Under the pieces are notes generated by a model. The model saw only the letters and a program-made list of their open reading frames with translations. It was not told the DNA's origin and did not search any database. 64,000 nt of DNA from Demequina silvatica (GTDB taxonomy: Bacteria; Actinomycetota; Actinomycetes; Actinomycetales; Demequinaceae): NCBI RefSeq assembly GCF_000971215.1, contig NZ_BBMA01000006.1, positions 1 through 64,000 of the forward strand, in the 5' to 3' direction. The position numbers and the translations under genes were made by a program. Every line of letters begins with the position of its first letter. The first letter of the stretch is position 1. Positions 16,801 to 24,669 of the stretch are shown one piece after another.

Positions 16801-18015
16801 CACCGCCTGCACCGCGTCGTAGGCGCTCACGTCCCAGGGACGATGCGCCCGGTGGAGGGCGTCGAAGCGCACCTCGAGCTCGTGGCGGGCGGTGAGCAGG
16901 GACTCGCCGGCCTGACGCAGCGAGTCGTCGTCGACGTCCTCGACGCCCATGGTCATGGAGGTGAGGAGGCGGCGGCGGGCGGTCTCGTTCCACGAGCCCT
17001 GAGCGCCGGAGACGTACGCGTCGGACACCCCCACGCGGTCGAGCCGCTTCGCGACGGCGCGGACCGCGTGCTCGGTGCCGCCCACCGCCATGACGGCGCG
17101 GCCGGACGCGGCGGCGTCGGCCAAGATCGCCGCGACCGTCCCCACGGGGTCGGAGCCGGGAGGCGCCTGGAGGAACACCGACCGGCCGGTGGCGATGAGA
17201 TCGAGCGCCGCGAACTGGGCGTCGTCGAGGTCGCCCACGCCGCGCTCCGCGAACGGGTCGCGGTCGCCCACGGGGAACGCGGGCAGGGGCTGCGCGAGCA
17301 GCGCCTGCGCATCGGAGTCGCCCGCGGTGGCGGCGAGCATGTCGGACGCGCCGATCACGGCGTCCATGTCGTCGAGGTCGTCGAGCAAGCGCTGCTCCGG
17401 GTCGTCAAACGCGCCCACGAACAGGCGGTCGACCACCTCGACGCCCGGGAACGCGTCGCCCAGCGAGCGCACGTGCTCCCACAGCGGCCGCGGGTCGAAC
17501 TCGACGCCCGAACCGGCGTGCGGCGCGACGGCCGCGAGACCCTCGACCACACCGCGGTCGCGGGCCTCGGTCTGGAACACGGGGTTGACGGCCACCTGGT
17601 CGAGCATGGTGAGCAGCACGTCGCCCTGACGCGCGGGCTCGAAGTGCACGGGGCGCATCACCAGCGGCATCTCGCGGCGGCGGCCGTCCTCCTGCCACGC
17701 GACGGTGCCGATCACCATGGCGGCGGTCCACACGCCGGTCGCGGCCTTGACGCGGTCGGCGCTCTCGCGGATGAGGCGCACGCGGTGCAGCGCCTGCGCG
17801 TACTGCTCGGGGTCGCGGATGAGGTTGCCCAACGAGGTGGCGCGGCCGGCGAACAGCGGGGCGAGCCCGCCGGGGTGCGAGCCACGCAGGTCCACCGTGG
17901 TGGTCTCGCTCAGCGACAGGTCCCGCAGCGGCGACACGGTCGCCAGCTCCTGGAGCTGCTCCCTCCACTCGCGCAAGGCGTCCGCGACGAGCGCGCGCCC
18001 GATGTAGTCGACCAC
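13861..18015 (-). CDS. Giant degenerate helicase-like protein with nuclease-like C-domain
   Basis: 1384 residues, the largest gene here. It has the layout of actinobacterial DUF4011/AAA_11-type helicase-nuclease proteins, but key residues are changed. The Walker A place (residues 284-293) reads APPGSDPVGT, without the GKT lysine. The segment DVAVVFGAESLALAE may be a relic of Walker B. Near residues 1120-1200, VHVRYGTGADAIPLVV...YRVAVVTDEA...LGWTVVSLWTLDVFMDPE resembles the MTES_1575/Vsr-like endonuclease fold lacking the usual acidic-lysine core. The last 200 residues are very acidic and disordered, ending in a basic Arg/Pro patch. The GTG start follows TACCGT by six bases (leaderless). Probably non-catalytic DNA or protein binding; function unknown. 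Confidence 0.8.
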   Translation of the reverse strand: MVDYIGRALVADALREWREQLQELATVSPLRDLSLSETTTVDLRGSHPGGLAPLFAGRATSLGNLIRDPEQYAQALHRVRLIRESADRVKAATGVWTAAMVIGTVAWQEDGRRREMPLVMRPVHFEPARQGDVLLTMLDQVAVNPVFQTEARDRGVVEGLAAVAPHAGSGVEFDPRPLWEHVRSLGDAFPGVEVVDRLFVGAFDDPEQRLLDDLDDMDAVIGASDMLAATAGDSDAQALLAQPLPAFPVGDRDPFAERGVGDLDDAQFAALDLIATGRSVFLQAPPGSDPVGTVAAILADAAASGRAVMAVGGTEHAVRAVAKRLDRVGVSDAYVSGAQGSWNETARRRLLTSMTMGVEDVDDDSLRQAGESLLTARHELEVRFDALHRAHRPWDVSAYDAVQAVVRLISTRPAPQTQLRLGAEAASLVSEHGFASVAHAMVERLRPEADADEQPQPEPEPVAVTLVPWWSTVTSDAEEGARLDEALATLVVRHLPKMRAEAQIAAHETGMDEAPTMVAWADQVTLFTDLRATLEIFSPAVFHRSLHDLVAATAPPGTPQAGTLARRDRRALRRRAVELLRPGRTKDELHENLVAAHAQALRWRAHCSAGGWPLVPDDFDLYADRVENVIRLWGRLEAPIAQVTGEDELLDQPWEHVRDVLERLAEGVPGTLDHEEALPVERDLEAAGLGPLLDELRERDASQEQVRRDLEFAWWASAFDAIVSADPRLTDEGAMGRVVEQFLVRDREFSEARVGPLMRAVAERRRIAIARHPDFARDLFATLVEGADAPYRELWRDYAPLVTALRPITLATAEQVSRLAPPARCVDVAVVFGAESLALAETVPTLARARQVVVVGDAASATRSAVSVFARLLPHMPLHALPQPRDPRVTGVLGTLAYGRSLGSLPSAGVPHALEVTVLEATGSPAVGADAVESTHAEVAAVIDHADRLVHSMPRRSLALVAGNELHAARLRDTLEERGARLAESVEVVTLGNAAGLDVDQVILTPGFARDAEGNLPARLGALSEEWGAQALAQAVVASHETLTLVTALGAEDLAAIAEGAELDGVDGLRELVLAADGDPVPAERAEPAPGDWLLADIASRLRAEGYAVHVRYGTGADAIPLVVGGRHDRGYRVAVVTDEAARGGSASVRDRMRHQYAGLEALGWTVVSLWTLDVFMDPETAVAAIVDAVERDKAPLVWEQPTLDLGVETSEIRVPAEEVFDLDAVGEVTGAIPALRAEEPAEPEPEPAPEFEEAPDVTLGISVMLAEQILADKVSTRALQQVQAELDLDGGADDDVDEDEDMTDENPEAEPEQPAEPEAEEASEEDPADASSLPSPPPIRPASRGSGRPLIPTRASEDLDEGWGGSHGSSRDDEIKRERPPHW

Positions 18016-18123
18016 CGTCCTACGGTAACGGTTCGGTCACGGGCCCCCGAGACACCACGCCGCCCGTCCAGGGGCCCCCGGCCCCCGCATCGTCCCCCTG
18101 CGCGAACGGCGCCGGACAAAGAG

Positions 18124-18160
18124 ACAGTGCGCGCCGACTTGTGCAGCCGACACGCACTGT
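18124..18160. repeat. Short inverted repeat upstream of the degenerate helicase gene
   Basis: ACAGTGCG (18124-18131) and CGCACTGT (18153-18160) are exact complements separated by 21 bases. They lie about 110 bases upstream of the helicase-like gene start, in a 222-base region without a gene that also holds one GGGACGATGCG copy near 18086. Possible regulatory site; no partner is identified. Confidence 0.45.
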
Positions 18161-18237
18161 TGGCAGGATTGTGGGACCACCGTGGCCCCCGCGTCAAACC
18201 GGCTCGCAGAACGCGTGTGAACGGACGACATCCGGTG

Positions 18238-19575
18238 TCAGCGGTAGCGCCTGAGGACGTCGCGCAGGGGCGGGACCAGCACGCCGGCGGCGGCCATGTC
18301 GGCGCGAGCGAGGCGCCGGTTCCGCAGCACCCCCGCGATCCCGATGGCCCACGGGATGAGGAGGGTGGCGAAGGCGATCCGATACTCGTCGAGGGTGTAG
18401 GCCGTCGCGCCCTCCGGGGACACCGCCTGCAGGGTGACGCCCACCAGCACGATCCCGAGGATGGTCGACACGAAGCCGCCCACGTTGACGAACCCGGTCG
18501 CGGTGCCCATCGCCTCCTCGGGGCCGAACGTGCGCGCGTAGTCGAGCGCGACGAGCGACACCGGGCCGCCCGCGCCGATCACCGCCATGAGGATCCCCAG
18601 CTCCCACACCGGGCGCGGGGTGTCGGGCACCAGGATCGCGACCCAGGCGACCGCCGTCGCGACCGCGGAGCCGAGCACCAGCCAGCTGCGCCGCAGCGGA
18701 TGGCGCGCGGTGAACGCGCCCGCGAGCGGTCCGGCGGCCATCTTGGTGAGCGTGATGACCATGAGCAGCGCGCTCGCCTCGGCGAGCGTGAGCCCCTGCG
18801 TGGTGACGAAGAACGGGACGCCCCACAGCAGCGCCACCGTGTTCGCCGAGCACAGCGACAGGAAGTGGGTCCAGAAGCCCAGGCGCGTGCCCGCCGGGCG
18901 GGCGGCCAGGCGGATGGAGGCGCGGAGGGACGATGCACGGGCCGGGTTCGCGGCGGCCGTGGCGGTTCCCGGCGGGCCGGGCGGGGTGCGGATCCCCCGG
19001 GCCGCGAGCGCGGCGGTCGCGAGCGTCGCGGCGGCGAGGACGCCGAAGGTGGCGCTCCAACCGAGGTCGCGCAGCAGCCACGCGACCGGGATGGACGTCG
19101 CGAGCTGGCCCGCCTGGCCCACCAGCCCGGTGACCTGCACCAGGACCGGCACGCGGCGCGCGGGGAACCACAGCGGGATCAGCCGGCACGCGGAGATGAA
19201 GATGGGCGCGTCGCCGGCGCCGATGAGCACGCGCGCGAGGATCGCGACCGGGAGGCTGGTGGTGACGCCGAGCAGCACCGTGCCGACCGTCATGAGCAGC
19301 GCGCCGCCGATCATGAGCCGGCGCGCGCCCCACCGGTCGAGCAGGGCTCCCGCGGGCAGCTGGAGGGCGGCGTAGGTCGCGACCTGGGCGATCGCGAGGA
19401 TCGACAGCCAGCCCGCCTGGATGCCGAACCGGTCCAGCGCGTCCACGCCGGCGACGCCCAGCGCGGTCCGGTTGACGATCGCCACGAAGTACAGCGCCAT
19501 CCCCGACACGAGCATGAGCCACGCGCCGCGCGGGGCTCGCGCGGGGGCGCGGGCGGGGCTCGGCTGCGCGGTCAC
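18238..19575 (-). CDS. MFS transporter (tandem paralogue 1)
   Basis: 445-residue major facilitator with about 12 membrane segments. The GTG at 19573-19575 has GGGAGGA just upstream. Features include YFVAIVNRTALGVAGVDALDRF in helix 1, the motif-A-like LLDRWGARRLM between helices 2 and 3, and RVLIGAGDAPIFISA. The family resembles nitrate/sugar-phosphate type MFS exporters, but the substrate is unknown. It is a clear paralogue of the next gene: the same order of motifs, down to the cytoplasmic TAYTLDEYRIAF and the VPPLRDVLRRYR C-terminus. A repeat element separates the pair, and no ribosome-binding linkage is seen. Confidence 0.9.
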   Translation of the reverse strand: MTAQPSPARAPARAPRGAWLMLVSGMALYFVAIVNRTALGVAGVDALDRFGIQAGWLSILAIAQVATYAALQLPAGALLDRWGARRLMIGGALLMTVGTVLLGVTTSLPVAILARVLIGAGDAPIFISACRLIPLWFPARRVPVLVQVTGLVGQAGQLATSIPVAWLLRDLGWSATFGVLAAATLATAALAARGIRTPPGPPGTATAAANPARASSLRASIRLAARPAGTRLGFWTHFLSLCSANTVALLWGVPFFVTTQGLTLAEASALLMVITLTKMAAGPLAGAFTARHPLRRSWLVLGSAVATAVAWVAILVPDTPRPVWELGILMAVIGAGGPVSLVALDYARTFGPEEAMGTATGFVNVGGFVSTILGIVLVGVTLQAVSPEGATAYTLDEYRIAFATLLIPWAIGIAGVLRNRRLARADMAAAGVLVPPLRDVLRRYR

Positions 19576-19653
19576 GGTCCTCCCAGGGTCGGTTCACGGT
19601 ACGTGGCGGCGGGGGCGGGCGCGGCGGACCTCGGACCCAGGCCCCCCGCGCGT

Positions 19654-19757
19654 GCACCCCTCCACACAGAAAAGGCGTTCCTCCACCGGATTCACGGATG
19701 TGAACGGGCACATGACCGGATCTGCGCTTCCAGCGGCGCTGGCGTGTGGAGGGGTGC
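19654..19757. repeat. CTCCACAC-ended inverted-repeat element, copy 1
   Basis: About 104 bp bounded by GCACCCCTCCACAC (19654-19667) and its exact complement GTGTGGAGGGGTGC (19744-19757). The interior has GGATGTGAACGGGCACATG (from about 19697), shared with copy 3. It lies between the two MFS genes. Confidence 0.85.
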
Positions 19758-19778
19758 TCGGGGCGAGAGGGTTGCGGG

Positions 19779-21074
19779 TCAGCGCTTGCGGCGCAGGGCC
19801 TCGCGCAGCGGCGGCACCACCACGCCGCCCTCGGCGAGCACGGTGCGCGTGCGCCGCCGTGACGCGATCACGCCGGCCACGCCCACGGCCCACGGGATCA
19901 CCAGGACGCCGAAGGCGAGGCGGTACTCGTCGAGCGTGTACGTGGTCGCGCCGGGCGGCGACGTCAGCTGGAGCACCAGCCCGACCACCAGGACGGACAG
20001 GATGGTCGCGCCGAAGCCGCCGACGTTGACGAACCCGCTCGCGGTGCCCATCCGGTGCCGCTCCGAGAACGTGCGCGCGAAGTCGAAGCCCACCGCGGAC
20101 GCGGGTCCGCCCAGGCCCACCGCGAGCGCGAACAGCACCAGCTGCCACATGGGCCGCGGCGTGTCGAAGGACAGCAACGTGGCGAACGCGACGAACGTCA
20201 GCATGGCGGACCCCAGCACCAGCCAGGACCGCCGCAGCGGGTGCCGCCCGGTCAGCCAGCCGATCACCGGGCCGCCCGCCATCGCGGACAGCGTGAGGCA
20301 TGTGAGCAGGAGGCTCGCCTGCGCGGGGGTCTTCTCCTGCGCGGTGACGAAGAAGGGCACGCCCCACAGCAGCGCGAGCGTGTTCACCGGGAACAGCGTG
20401 ACGAAGTGCGCCCAGAACCCCAGCCGTGCGCCCGCCGTGGTCGCGGTGCCGCGCACCGCGCTCCACATGCCCTCGGGCGCGACCACCGCGCCCTCGGCGG
20501 GCGGGTTGCGCAGCCCCAGCCCGGCGGCGATGCCCACCGCGACGCTCATGGCGGCGATCACGGCGAACGTGGTCGACCAGCCGGCGGCGTGCAGCAGCGC
20601 GGCCACCGGGATGGCCGTCGCGAGCTGGCCCGCCTGCCCGATCAGGCCGGTGACCTGCACCAGCATGGGCGCGCGCCGCGGAGGGAACCACAGCGAGATC
20701 AGGCGCGTCGCGCCGATGAAGATGGGCGCGTCGCCCGCGCCGATGAGCACGCGCGCGACGATCGCGAGCCCGATCTCGTGCGTGAACGCGAGCATGGTCT
20801 GCCCCGCCGCCATCACGATCAGCCCGGCGGTCATCACCACCCGCGCGCCGTAGCGGTCGAGCAGCCGCCCGGCCGGGATCTGCAGCAGCGCGTACGCCGC
20901 GACCTGCGCGACCGACAGCACCGCGAGCCCGGTCGCCTGGACCGCGAACCGGTCGAGCGCCTCCACGCCGGCGACGCCCAGCGCCGTCCGGTTGACGATC
21001 GCCACGAAGTACGCGACCACCGCCGCGCCGTAGACCATCCAGGCGGCGCGCGGCGCGCGCTCGCTGTCGCTCAT
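19779..21074 (-). CDS. MFS transporter (tandem paralogue 2)
   Basis: 431-residue major facilitator beginning MSDSERAPRAAW; the ATG at 21072-21074 follows GGAGGAGAG directly, so the longer frame is not used. Twelve predicted helices, with YFVAIVNRTALGVAGVEALDRF, LLDRYGARVVM, RVLIGAGDAPIFIGA and a C-terminus VVVPPLREALRRKR that mirror the neighbouring transporter. The pair most likely arose by tandem duplication, then diverged enough to suggest different substrates. A motif-pair hairpin lies upstream at 21171-21208. Substrate unknown. Confidence 0.9.
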   Translation of the reverse strand: MSDSERAPRAAWMVYGAAVVAYFVAIVNRTALGVAGVEALDRFAVQATGLAVLSVAQVAAYALLQIPAGRLLDRYGARVVMTAGLIVMAAGQTMLAFTHEIGLAIVARVLIGAGDAPIFIGATRLISLWFPPRRAPMLVQVTGLIGQAGQLATAIPVAALLHAAGWSTTFAVIAAMSVAVGIAAGLGLRNPPAEGAVVAPEGMWSAVRGTATTAGARLGFWAHFVTLFPVNTLALLWGVPFFVTAQEKTPAQASLLLTCLTLSAMAGGPVIGWLTGRHPLRRSWLVLGSAMLTFVAFATLLSFDTPRPMWQLVLFALAVGLGGPASAVGFDFARTFSERHRMGTASGFVNVGGFGATILSVLVVGLVLQLTSPPGATTYTLDEYRLAFGVLVIPWAVGVAGVIASRRRTRTVLAEGGVVVPPLREALRRKR

Positions 21075-21170
21075 CTCTCCTCCGGGGGCTCGGGTCGAGG
21101 CCCTCCGTCGGCCGGTCCTGCCGGACCTCGCCTGGCCAGTATCCACCCGCCGGCGGCGGCCCCAGGACAC

Positions 21171-21208
21171 GGGACGATGCGCGGGCCGGGTGACCCGCGC
21201 ATCGTCCC
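21171..21208 (-). terminator. Perfect hairpin made of two GGGACGATGCG motif copies
   Basis: GGGACGATGCGCGGG (21171-21185) and its exact complement (21194-21208) form a 15-bp stem with an 8-base loop, 31 bases beyond the stop of the flavin oxidoreductase gene on the minus strand. It is placed as a terminator but has no clean T-tract. Confidence 0.65.
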
Positions 21209-21238
21209 CCCTCCCCGGTCCCCCCAGGATCCGGTGGC

Positions 21239-23161
21239 CTACAGCGCGAAGGCGGCGGCGAAGCCGGCGTTGATCGCGTCGCCCACCTTGGCGGGCTTGA
21301 CGCAGTCGCCGATCGCGACCGCGCCGCGCGCGGTGAGCGACTCTACGAGCGCCGCGCCGGGGCGCACGCCGAACGCGCTCACCACGGTCTCCGCGGCGAT
21401 GTGCACGGGGCCGTCGGGGCCGTCCACGGCGACCCCCGCAGCGTCCACCGACACCACCTTGTGGCCCGTCAGCAGCGTCACGCCGGCCTGCGCGAGGTCG
21501 CGCAGCAGGGTGATGCGGTTGATCATGAGCAGGTCGGGCGCGATGCCGTCGGCCATCTCGATCACGGTGACGTCATGGCCGTCCTGGGCGGCCTCGAGCG
21601 CGAAGTCCGCGCCGGACAGGCCGCCGCCGCACACCACGATCCGGTGGCCGAGCGTCGCGCCCAGGTGGGCGTCCACGACCTCGACGACGTTCGGGCCGTC
21701 GAGGCCCAGGATGGGCGGGACCACGGGGTCCGCGCCGATGGCGGCGATCACCACGTCGGCGGCGTCGAGCTCGGGCGAGTCCGCGGTGATCTCGGCGCCG
21801 AGGTGGACGGTGACGGGGAGGTCCGCGAGCTGGCGCTCCCACCAGAAGATCATGGAGCGCAGCTCCTTCTTGAACTCCGGGGTCGCGGCGGGCCACAGGA
21901 CGCCGCCGAGCTGCTCGCCCCTCTCGTAGACGTCGACCGTGTGACCGCGCAGGGCCGCGACGCGTGCGGCCTCGAGGCCGGCCGGTCCGGCGCCGACGAT
22001 CGCGACGCGCTTGGGGGTCGCCGCCGGGGTGAGGACGCGCTCGCGCTCGAACCCGACGGTCGGGTTGACGGCGCAGCCGAGCGGCTGGCCCACGAAGGCG
22101 TTGCCCACGCACAGCTGGTTACAGCGGATGCAGGGGCGGATGTCCGCGCGGCGGCCCTCGGCGAGCTTGAGCGCCCACTCGGGGTCCGCGATGAGGGCGC
22201 GGCCGATCCCGGCGAAGTCCATCTCGCCGGTGGCGATGGCCTCCTCGGCTCGCTCGGGCGTGAGGTTGCCGCAGCCGAGCACGGGGATGTCGAGCGCGTC
22301 CTTGAACATCTTGACGGAGCCCATCATGCAGTTGTCGCCCAGGTAGTAGGGCGGGAACACGTAGTCCATGGCCTCGTAGGAGCCCTCGTCGATCATGAGG
22401 AGGTCCAGGCCGGCGGCCTCGAGGACCTTCGCGATCTCGAGCGACTCCGCAGGGGTGCGGCCGCCCTCGAAGCGGTGGTCGACGGACAGGCGGAAGCTCA
22501 CCGGCAGGCCGGGCGCGCCCTCCTTGACCGCGGCGATGATCTCCGCGGCGAAGCGGCAGCGGTTCTCGACGGAGCCGCCGTAGGAGTCGGTGCGGCGGTT
22601 CCACACGGGCGACATGAACTGGTCGATGAGGTAGCCGGTGTGGCCGTGGATGTCGATCGCGTCGATGCCGGCCTCCGCGCAGCGGGCGGCGGCCTCGCGG
22701 AAGCGCTGCACGATCACCCGGATCTCGTGTGTGTCGAGGGCGCGGCAGCGCACGTTCGGGTCGAGCCAGTGGGTGTTGTCGGAGGCGGAGATGGGCAGGC
22801 GCTCGGGGTCGATGGTGTTGATGTTGCGGCCCAGCCCGGCGGTGAGCTGGACGGACACGGCGCCGCCGCGCGCGTGGAACGCCTCGGCGAGCTTCTTGAG
22901 ACCGGGCGTGGCGGCGTCGGTGTCGACGCGGCCCAGGCCGGCGTTGATGACCTCGTAGTCGTCGGTGACGGCGTTGATGCCGGTGCAGACCAGGCCGGCG
23001 CCGGCGGAGCGCTCCGCGTAGTACGCGATCTCGCGGTCGGTGAGGTGGCCGTCGTGGTCGCCCATCTCGGTCCCCATCGGGACCATGATGACGCGGTTGC
23101 GCAGCGCGAGGCTGCCGAGCCGAACGGGCTCGAGGACGTGGGGGAAGGCGGTGGCAGGCAC
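21239..23161 (-). CDS. Old Yellow Enzyme-type FMN/4Fe-4S/FAD oxidoreductase (2,4-dienoyl-CoA reductase family)
   Basis: 640-residue NAD(P)H-dependent reductase with the three-part layout of bacterial 2,4-dienoyl-CoA reductase. Residues 1-330 are an FMN TIM barrel (LALRNRVIMVPMGTEMG, DAIDIHGHTGYLIDQFMSP). A 4Fe-4S cluster follows: CIRCNQLC then Cys eleven residues after. Next is an FAD fold (VAIVGAGPAGLEAARVAALRG) with an inner NAD fold (IVVCGGGLSGADFALEAAQ). I pick the GTG at 23159-23161, with AGGAG five bases upstream. It likely reduces enoyl or alicyclic alpha,beta-unsaturated substrates; the true substrate is unknown. A 20-bp palindrome upstream (23197-23216) suggests control by a dedicated regulator. 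Confidence 0.9.
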   Translation of the reverse strand: MPATAFPHVLEPVRLGSLALRNRVIMVPMGTEMGDHDGHLTDREIAYYAERSAGAGLVCTGINAVTDDYEVINAGLGRVDTDAATPGLKKLAEAFHARGGAVSVQLTAGLGRNINTIDPERLPISASDNTHWLDPNVRCRALDTHEIRVIVQRFREAAARCAEAGIDAIDIHGHTGYLIDQFMSPVWNRRTDSYGGSVENRCRFAAEIIAAVKEGAPGLPVSFRLSVDHRFEGGRTPAESLEIAKVLEAAGLDLLMIDEGSYEAMDYVFPPYYLGDNCMMGSVKMFKDALDIPVLGCGNLTPERAEEAIATGEMDFAGIGRALIADPEWALKLAEGRRADIRPCIRCNQLCVGNAFVGQPLGCAVNPTVGFERERVLTPAATPKRVAIVGAGPAGLEAARVAALRGHTVDVYERGEQLGGVLWPAATPEFKKELRSMIFWWERQLADLPVTVHLGAEITADSPELDAADVVIAAIGADPVVPPILGLDGPNVVEVVDAHLGATLGHRIVVCGGGLSGADFALEAAQDGHDVTVIEMADGIAPDLLMINRITLLRDLAQAGVTLLTGHKVVSVDAAGVAVDGPDGPVHIAAETVVSAFGVRPGAALVESLTARGAVAIGDCVKPAKVGDAINAGFAAAFAL

Positions 23162-23196
23162 TGGGACTCCTGGGGGTTCGCGGTCGTCGATGACGC

Positions 23197-23216
23197 TATT
23201 GAACATATGCCCAATA
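23197..23216 (-). promoter_or_regulatory. Palindromic operator upstream of the flavin reductase
   Basis: TATTG-AA-CATATG-CC-CAATA: all positions are symmetric except the two-base steps beside the CATATG core. It is AT-rich in GC-rich surroundings and sits 36 bases before the reductase start, over the likely promoter. The size and symmetry fit a MarR- or TetR-type dimer. The ROK gene next door could be the regulator, but ROK operators usually look different. Confidence 0.65.
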
Positions 23217-23264
23217 AAAGTCCCGCCGGAGGGACCAAGGTCACCGGCGCATCGTCCCCGCAGG

Positions 23265-23359
23265 TTCGCTGCGCACGGTCGGCGCACCGACGCGCCGCGT
23301 GTGGCGGGACGATGCGCGGGTCGCCCCGGCGCGCCGCCGCCCGGACCGTGCGCAGCGAA
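23265..23359. repeat. Long inverted repeat between ROK gene and reductase
   Basis: TTCGCTGCGCACGGTC (23265-23280) and its exact 16-base complement (23344-23359) flank 63 bases that contain a GGGACGATGCG copy (from 23306); an opposing copy lies just outside (from 23248). It begins seven bases beyond the ROK stop, so it may end that transcript. Confidence 0.8.
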
Positions 23360-23366
23360 GGGAGCG

Positions 23367-24632
23367 TCAGGCGGGCTCGGACACCGCGGCCTCACGGCGC
23401 AGCACCGGCACCAGGGTCGGGTCGTCGAACATCGCGGTGAGGCCGTGGCGCGCGGCGCCCACCAGGCCCGCGCGCCGTCCCAGGCGGCCGGACTCGATCG
23501 CGAGCGGCGCGAGGCGCTCCGTGCGCGGGGCGAGCTGCAGCTGCAGGCCCGGCTCGAGCCAGCGGCGCATGCCTGCGAGGTAGCCGCCCAGCACCAGGGC
23601 GGTGGGGTTCACCACGTCGTAGACGGAGCGCATCGCGGCGCCCAGGATGTCGCCCGCGCGGATCGCGACGTCGACCGCGCGCTTCTCGCCGCGGTCCAGG
23701 CGGGCGCGGAACTCGTCGAGCGCGGCCTGAGGCCCGGCCATCTGCGCGAGGTCCGTGAGGCGCGCGGAGGTGAGCAGCGCGTCGGGGCCGATGTACGCCG
23801 CGAGGCAGCCGTTCGCCCCGCACACGCACGCGCGGCCGCGCCAGTCCACGGTCACGTGGCCCAGCTCGCCGCCGTACCCGCGACCGCCGGTGAGGATGCG
23901 CCCGTCGGCGACCACCCCGCCGCCGATCCCGGACCCGACGCTGCCCTCGATGTACAGCATCACCGGGGGGCGCGGGACGGGCAGCGCGGCATGCTCGGCG
24001 AGCGCGGCGGCGTTCGAGTCGTTGATGACGTCCACCGCGAGGTCGCGACGCACCCCGGCGGTGTGGATGAGGTTGACCAGCTCGAGGTGGCCCCAGCCGA
24101 ACTCGGCGGTGTCCGCGATGCGGTTGTCGCTGCCGACCGGGCCGGGCATGGTGACCACGCATGCGAGCAGCACGGCGCCGTGCTCGGCGGCGCGCGCCTC
24201 CGCGCGCTTGACCAGGTCCGCGATCGCGTGCGCGATGTCGCCGGGCTGGCCCCACGCGAGGGTGACGCCGCGCGACGACGAGTCGAGCAGCAGCCCCGCG
24301 CTCGAGTGCAGCTCCGCGGTGACGCGGGTGCGCGCGACGCGCACCGCGAGCGCGACGCAGCGGTCGGGGACGGCCTCGACCAGGATGCGCGGGCGGCCGC
24401 GACGTCGGGCCTCCCCGACGCCGCCGCGGACGTCGCGCACCAGCCCGCGGTCGTGCAGGTCGGCGACCAGGTTGGTGACGGACGCGGCGACCATGCCCGT
24501 GTTGTGCTCGATCTCCTTGCGGCTGAGGCTGCCGTGGTCGCGCAGCATCCGCATCACGATGCCGAGGTTGTGCGAGCGCAGGGAGGACGGGTCCGCCGCG
24601 GCGTCGCGGCCGGCCCCGATCATGGCTCCCAT
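23367..24632 (-). CDS. ROK-family transcriptional regulator
   Basis: 421 residues: N-terminal winged helix-turn-helix (LRSHNLGIVMRMLRDHGSLSRKEIEHNTGMVAASVTNLVADL) fused to a ROK sugar-kinase-like domain, the NagC/XylR layout of sugar-responsive repressors. The ROK zinc signature is ACVCGANGCLAAY; the phosphate loop region is GSVGSGIGGGVVADG, and GYGGELGHVTVDWRG precedes the cysteines. It probably senses a free or phosphorylated sugar rather than phosphorylating it. The exact start is uncertain (ATG at 24632 or three codons later). Its regulon could include the neighbouring reductase, but nothing proves it. Confidence 0.88.
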   Translation of the reverse strand: MGAMIGAGRDAAADPSSLRSHNLGIVMRMLRDHGSLSRKEIEHNTGMVAASVTNLVADLHDRGLVRDVRGGVGEARRRGRPRILVEAVPDRCVALAVRVARTRVTAELHSSAGLLLDSSSRGVTLAWGQPGDIAHAIADLVKRAEARAAEHGAVLLACVVTMPGPVGSDNRIADTAEFGWGHLELVNLIHTAGVRRDLAVDVINDSNAAALAEHAALPVPRPPVMLYIEGSVGSGIGGGVVADGRILTGGRGYGGELGHVTVDWRGRACVCGANGCLAAYIGPDALLTSARLTDLAQMAGPQAALDEFRARLDRGEKRAVDVAIRAGDILGAAMRSVYDVVNPTALVLGGYLAGMRRWLEPGLQLQLAPRTERLAPLAIESGRLGRRAGLVGAARHGLTAMFDDPTLVPVLRREAAVSEPA

Positions 24633-24669
24633 GGGGAGCAGGGTACGCGCCGCCCCGGCCGGTCCCCGT

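Noticed and set aside
16534-20853. 1400-codon plus-strand frame across the degenerate helicase and MFS genes
   Set aside because: Shadow of genuine minus-strand genes; composition is Arg/Gly/His-rich and it crosses intergenic repeats.
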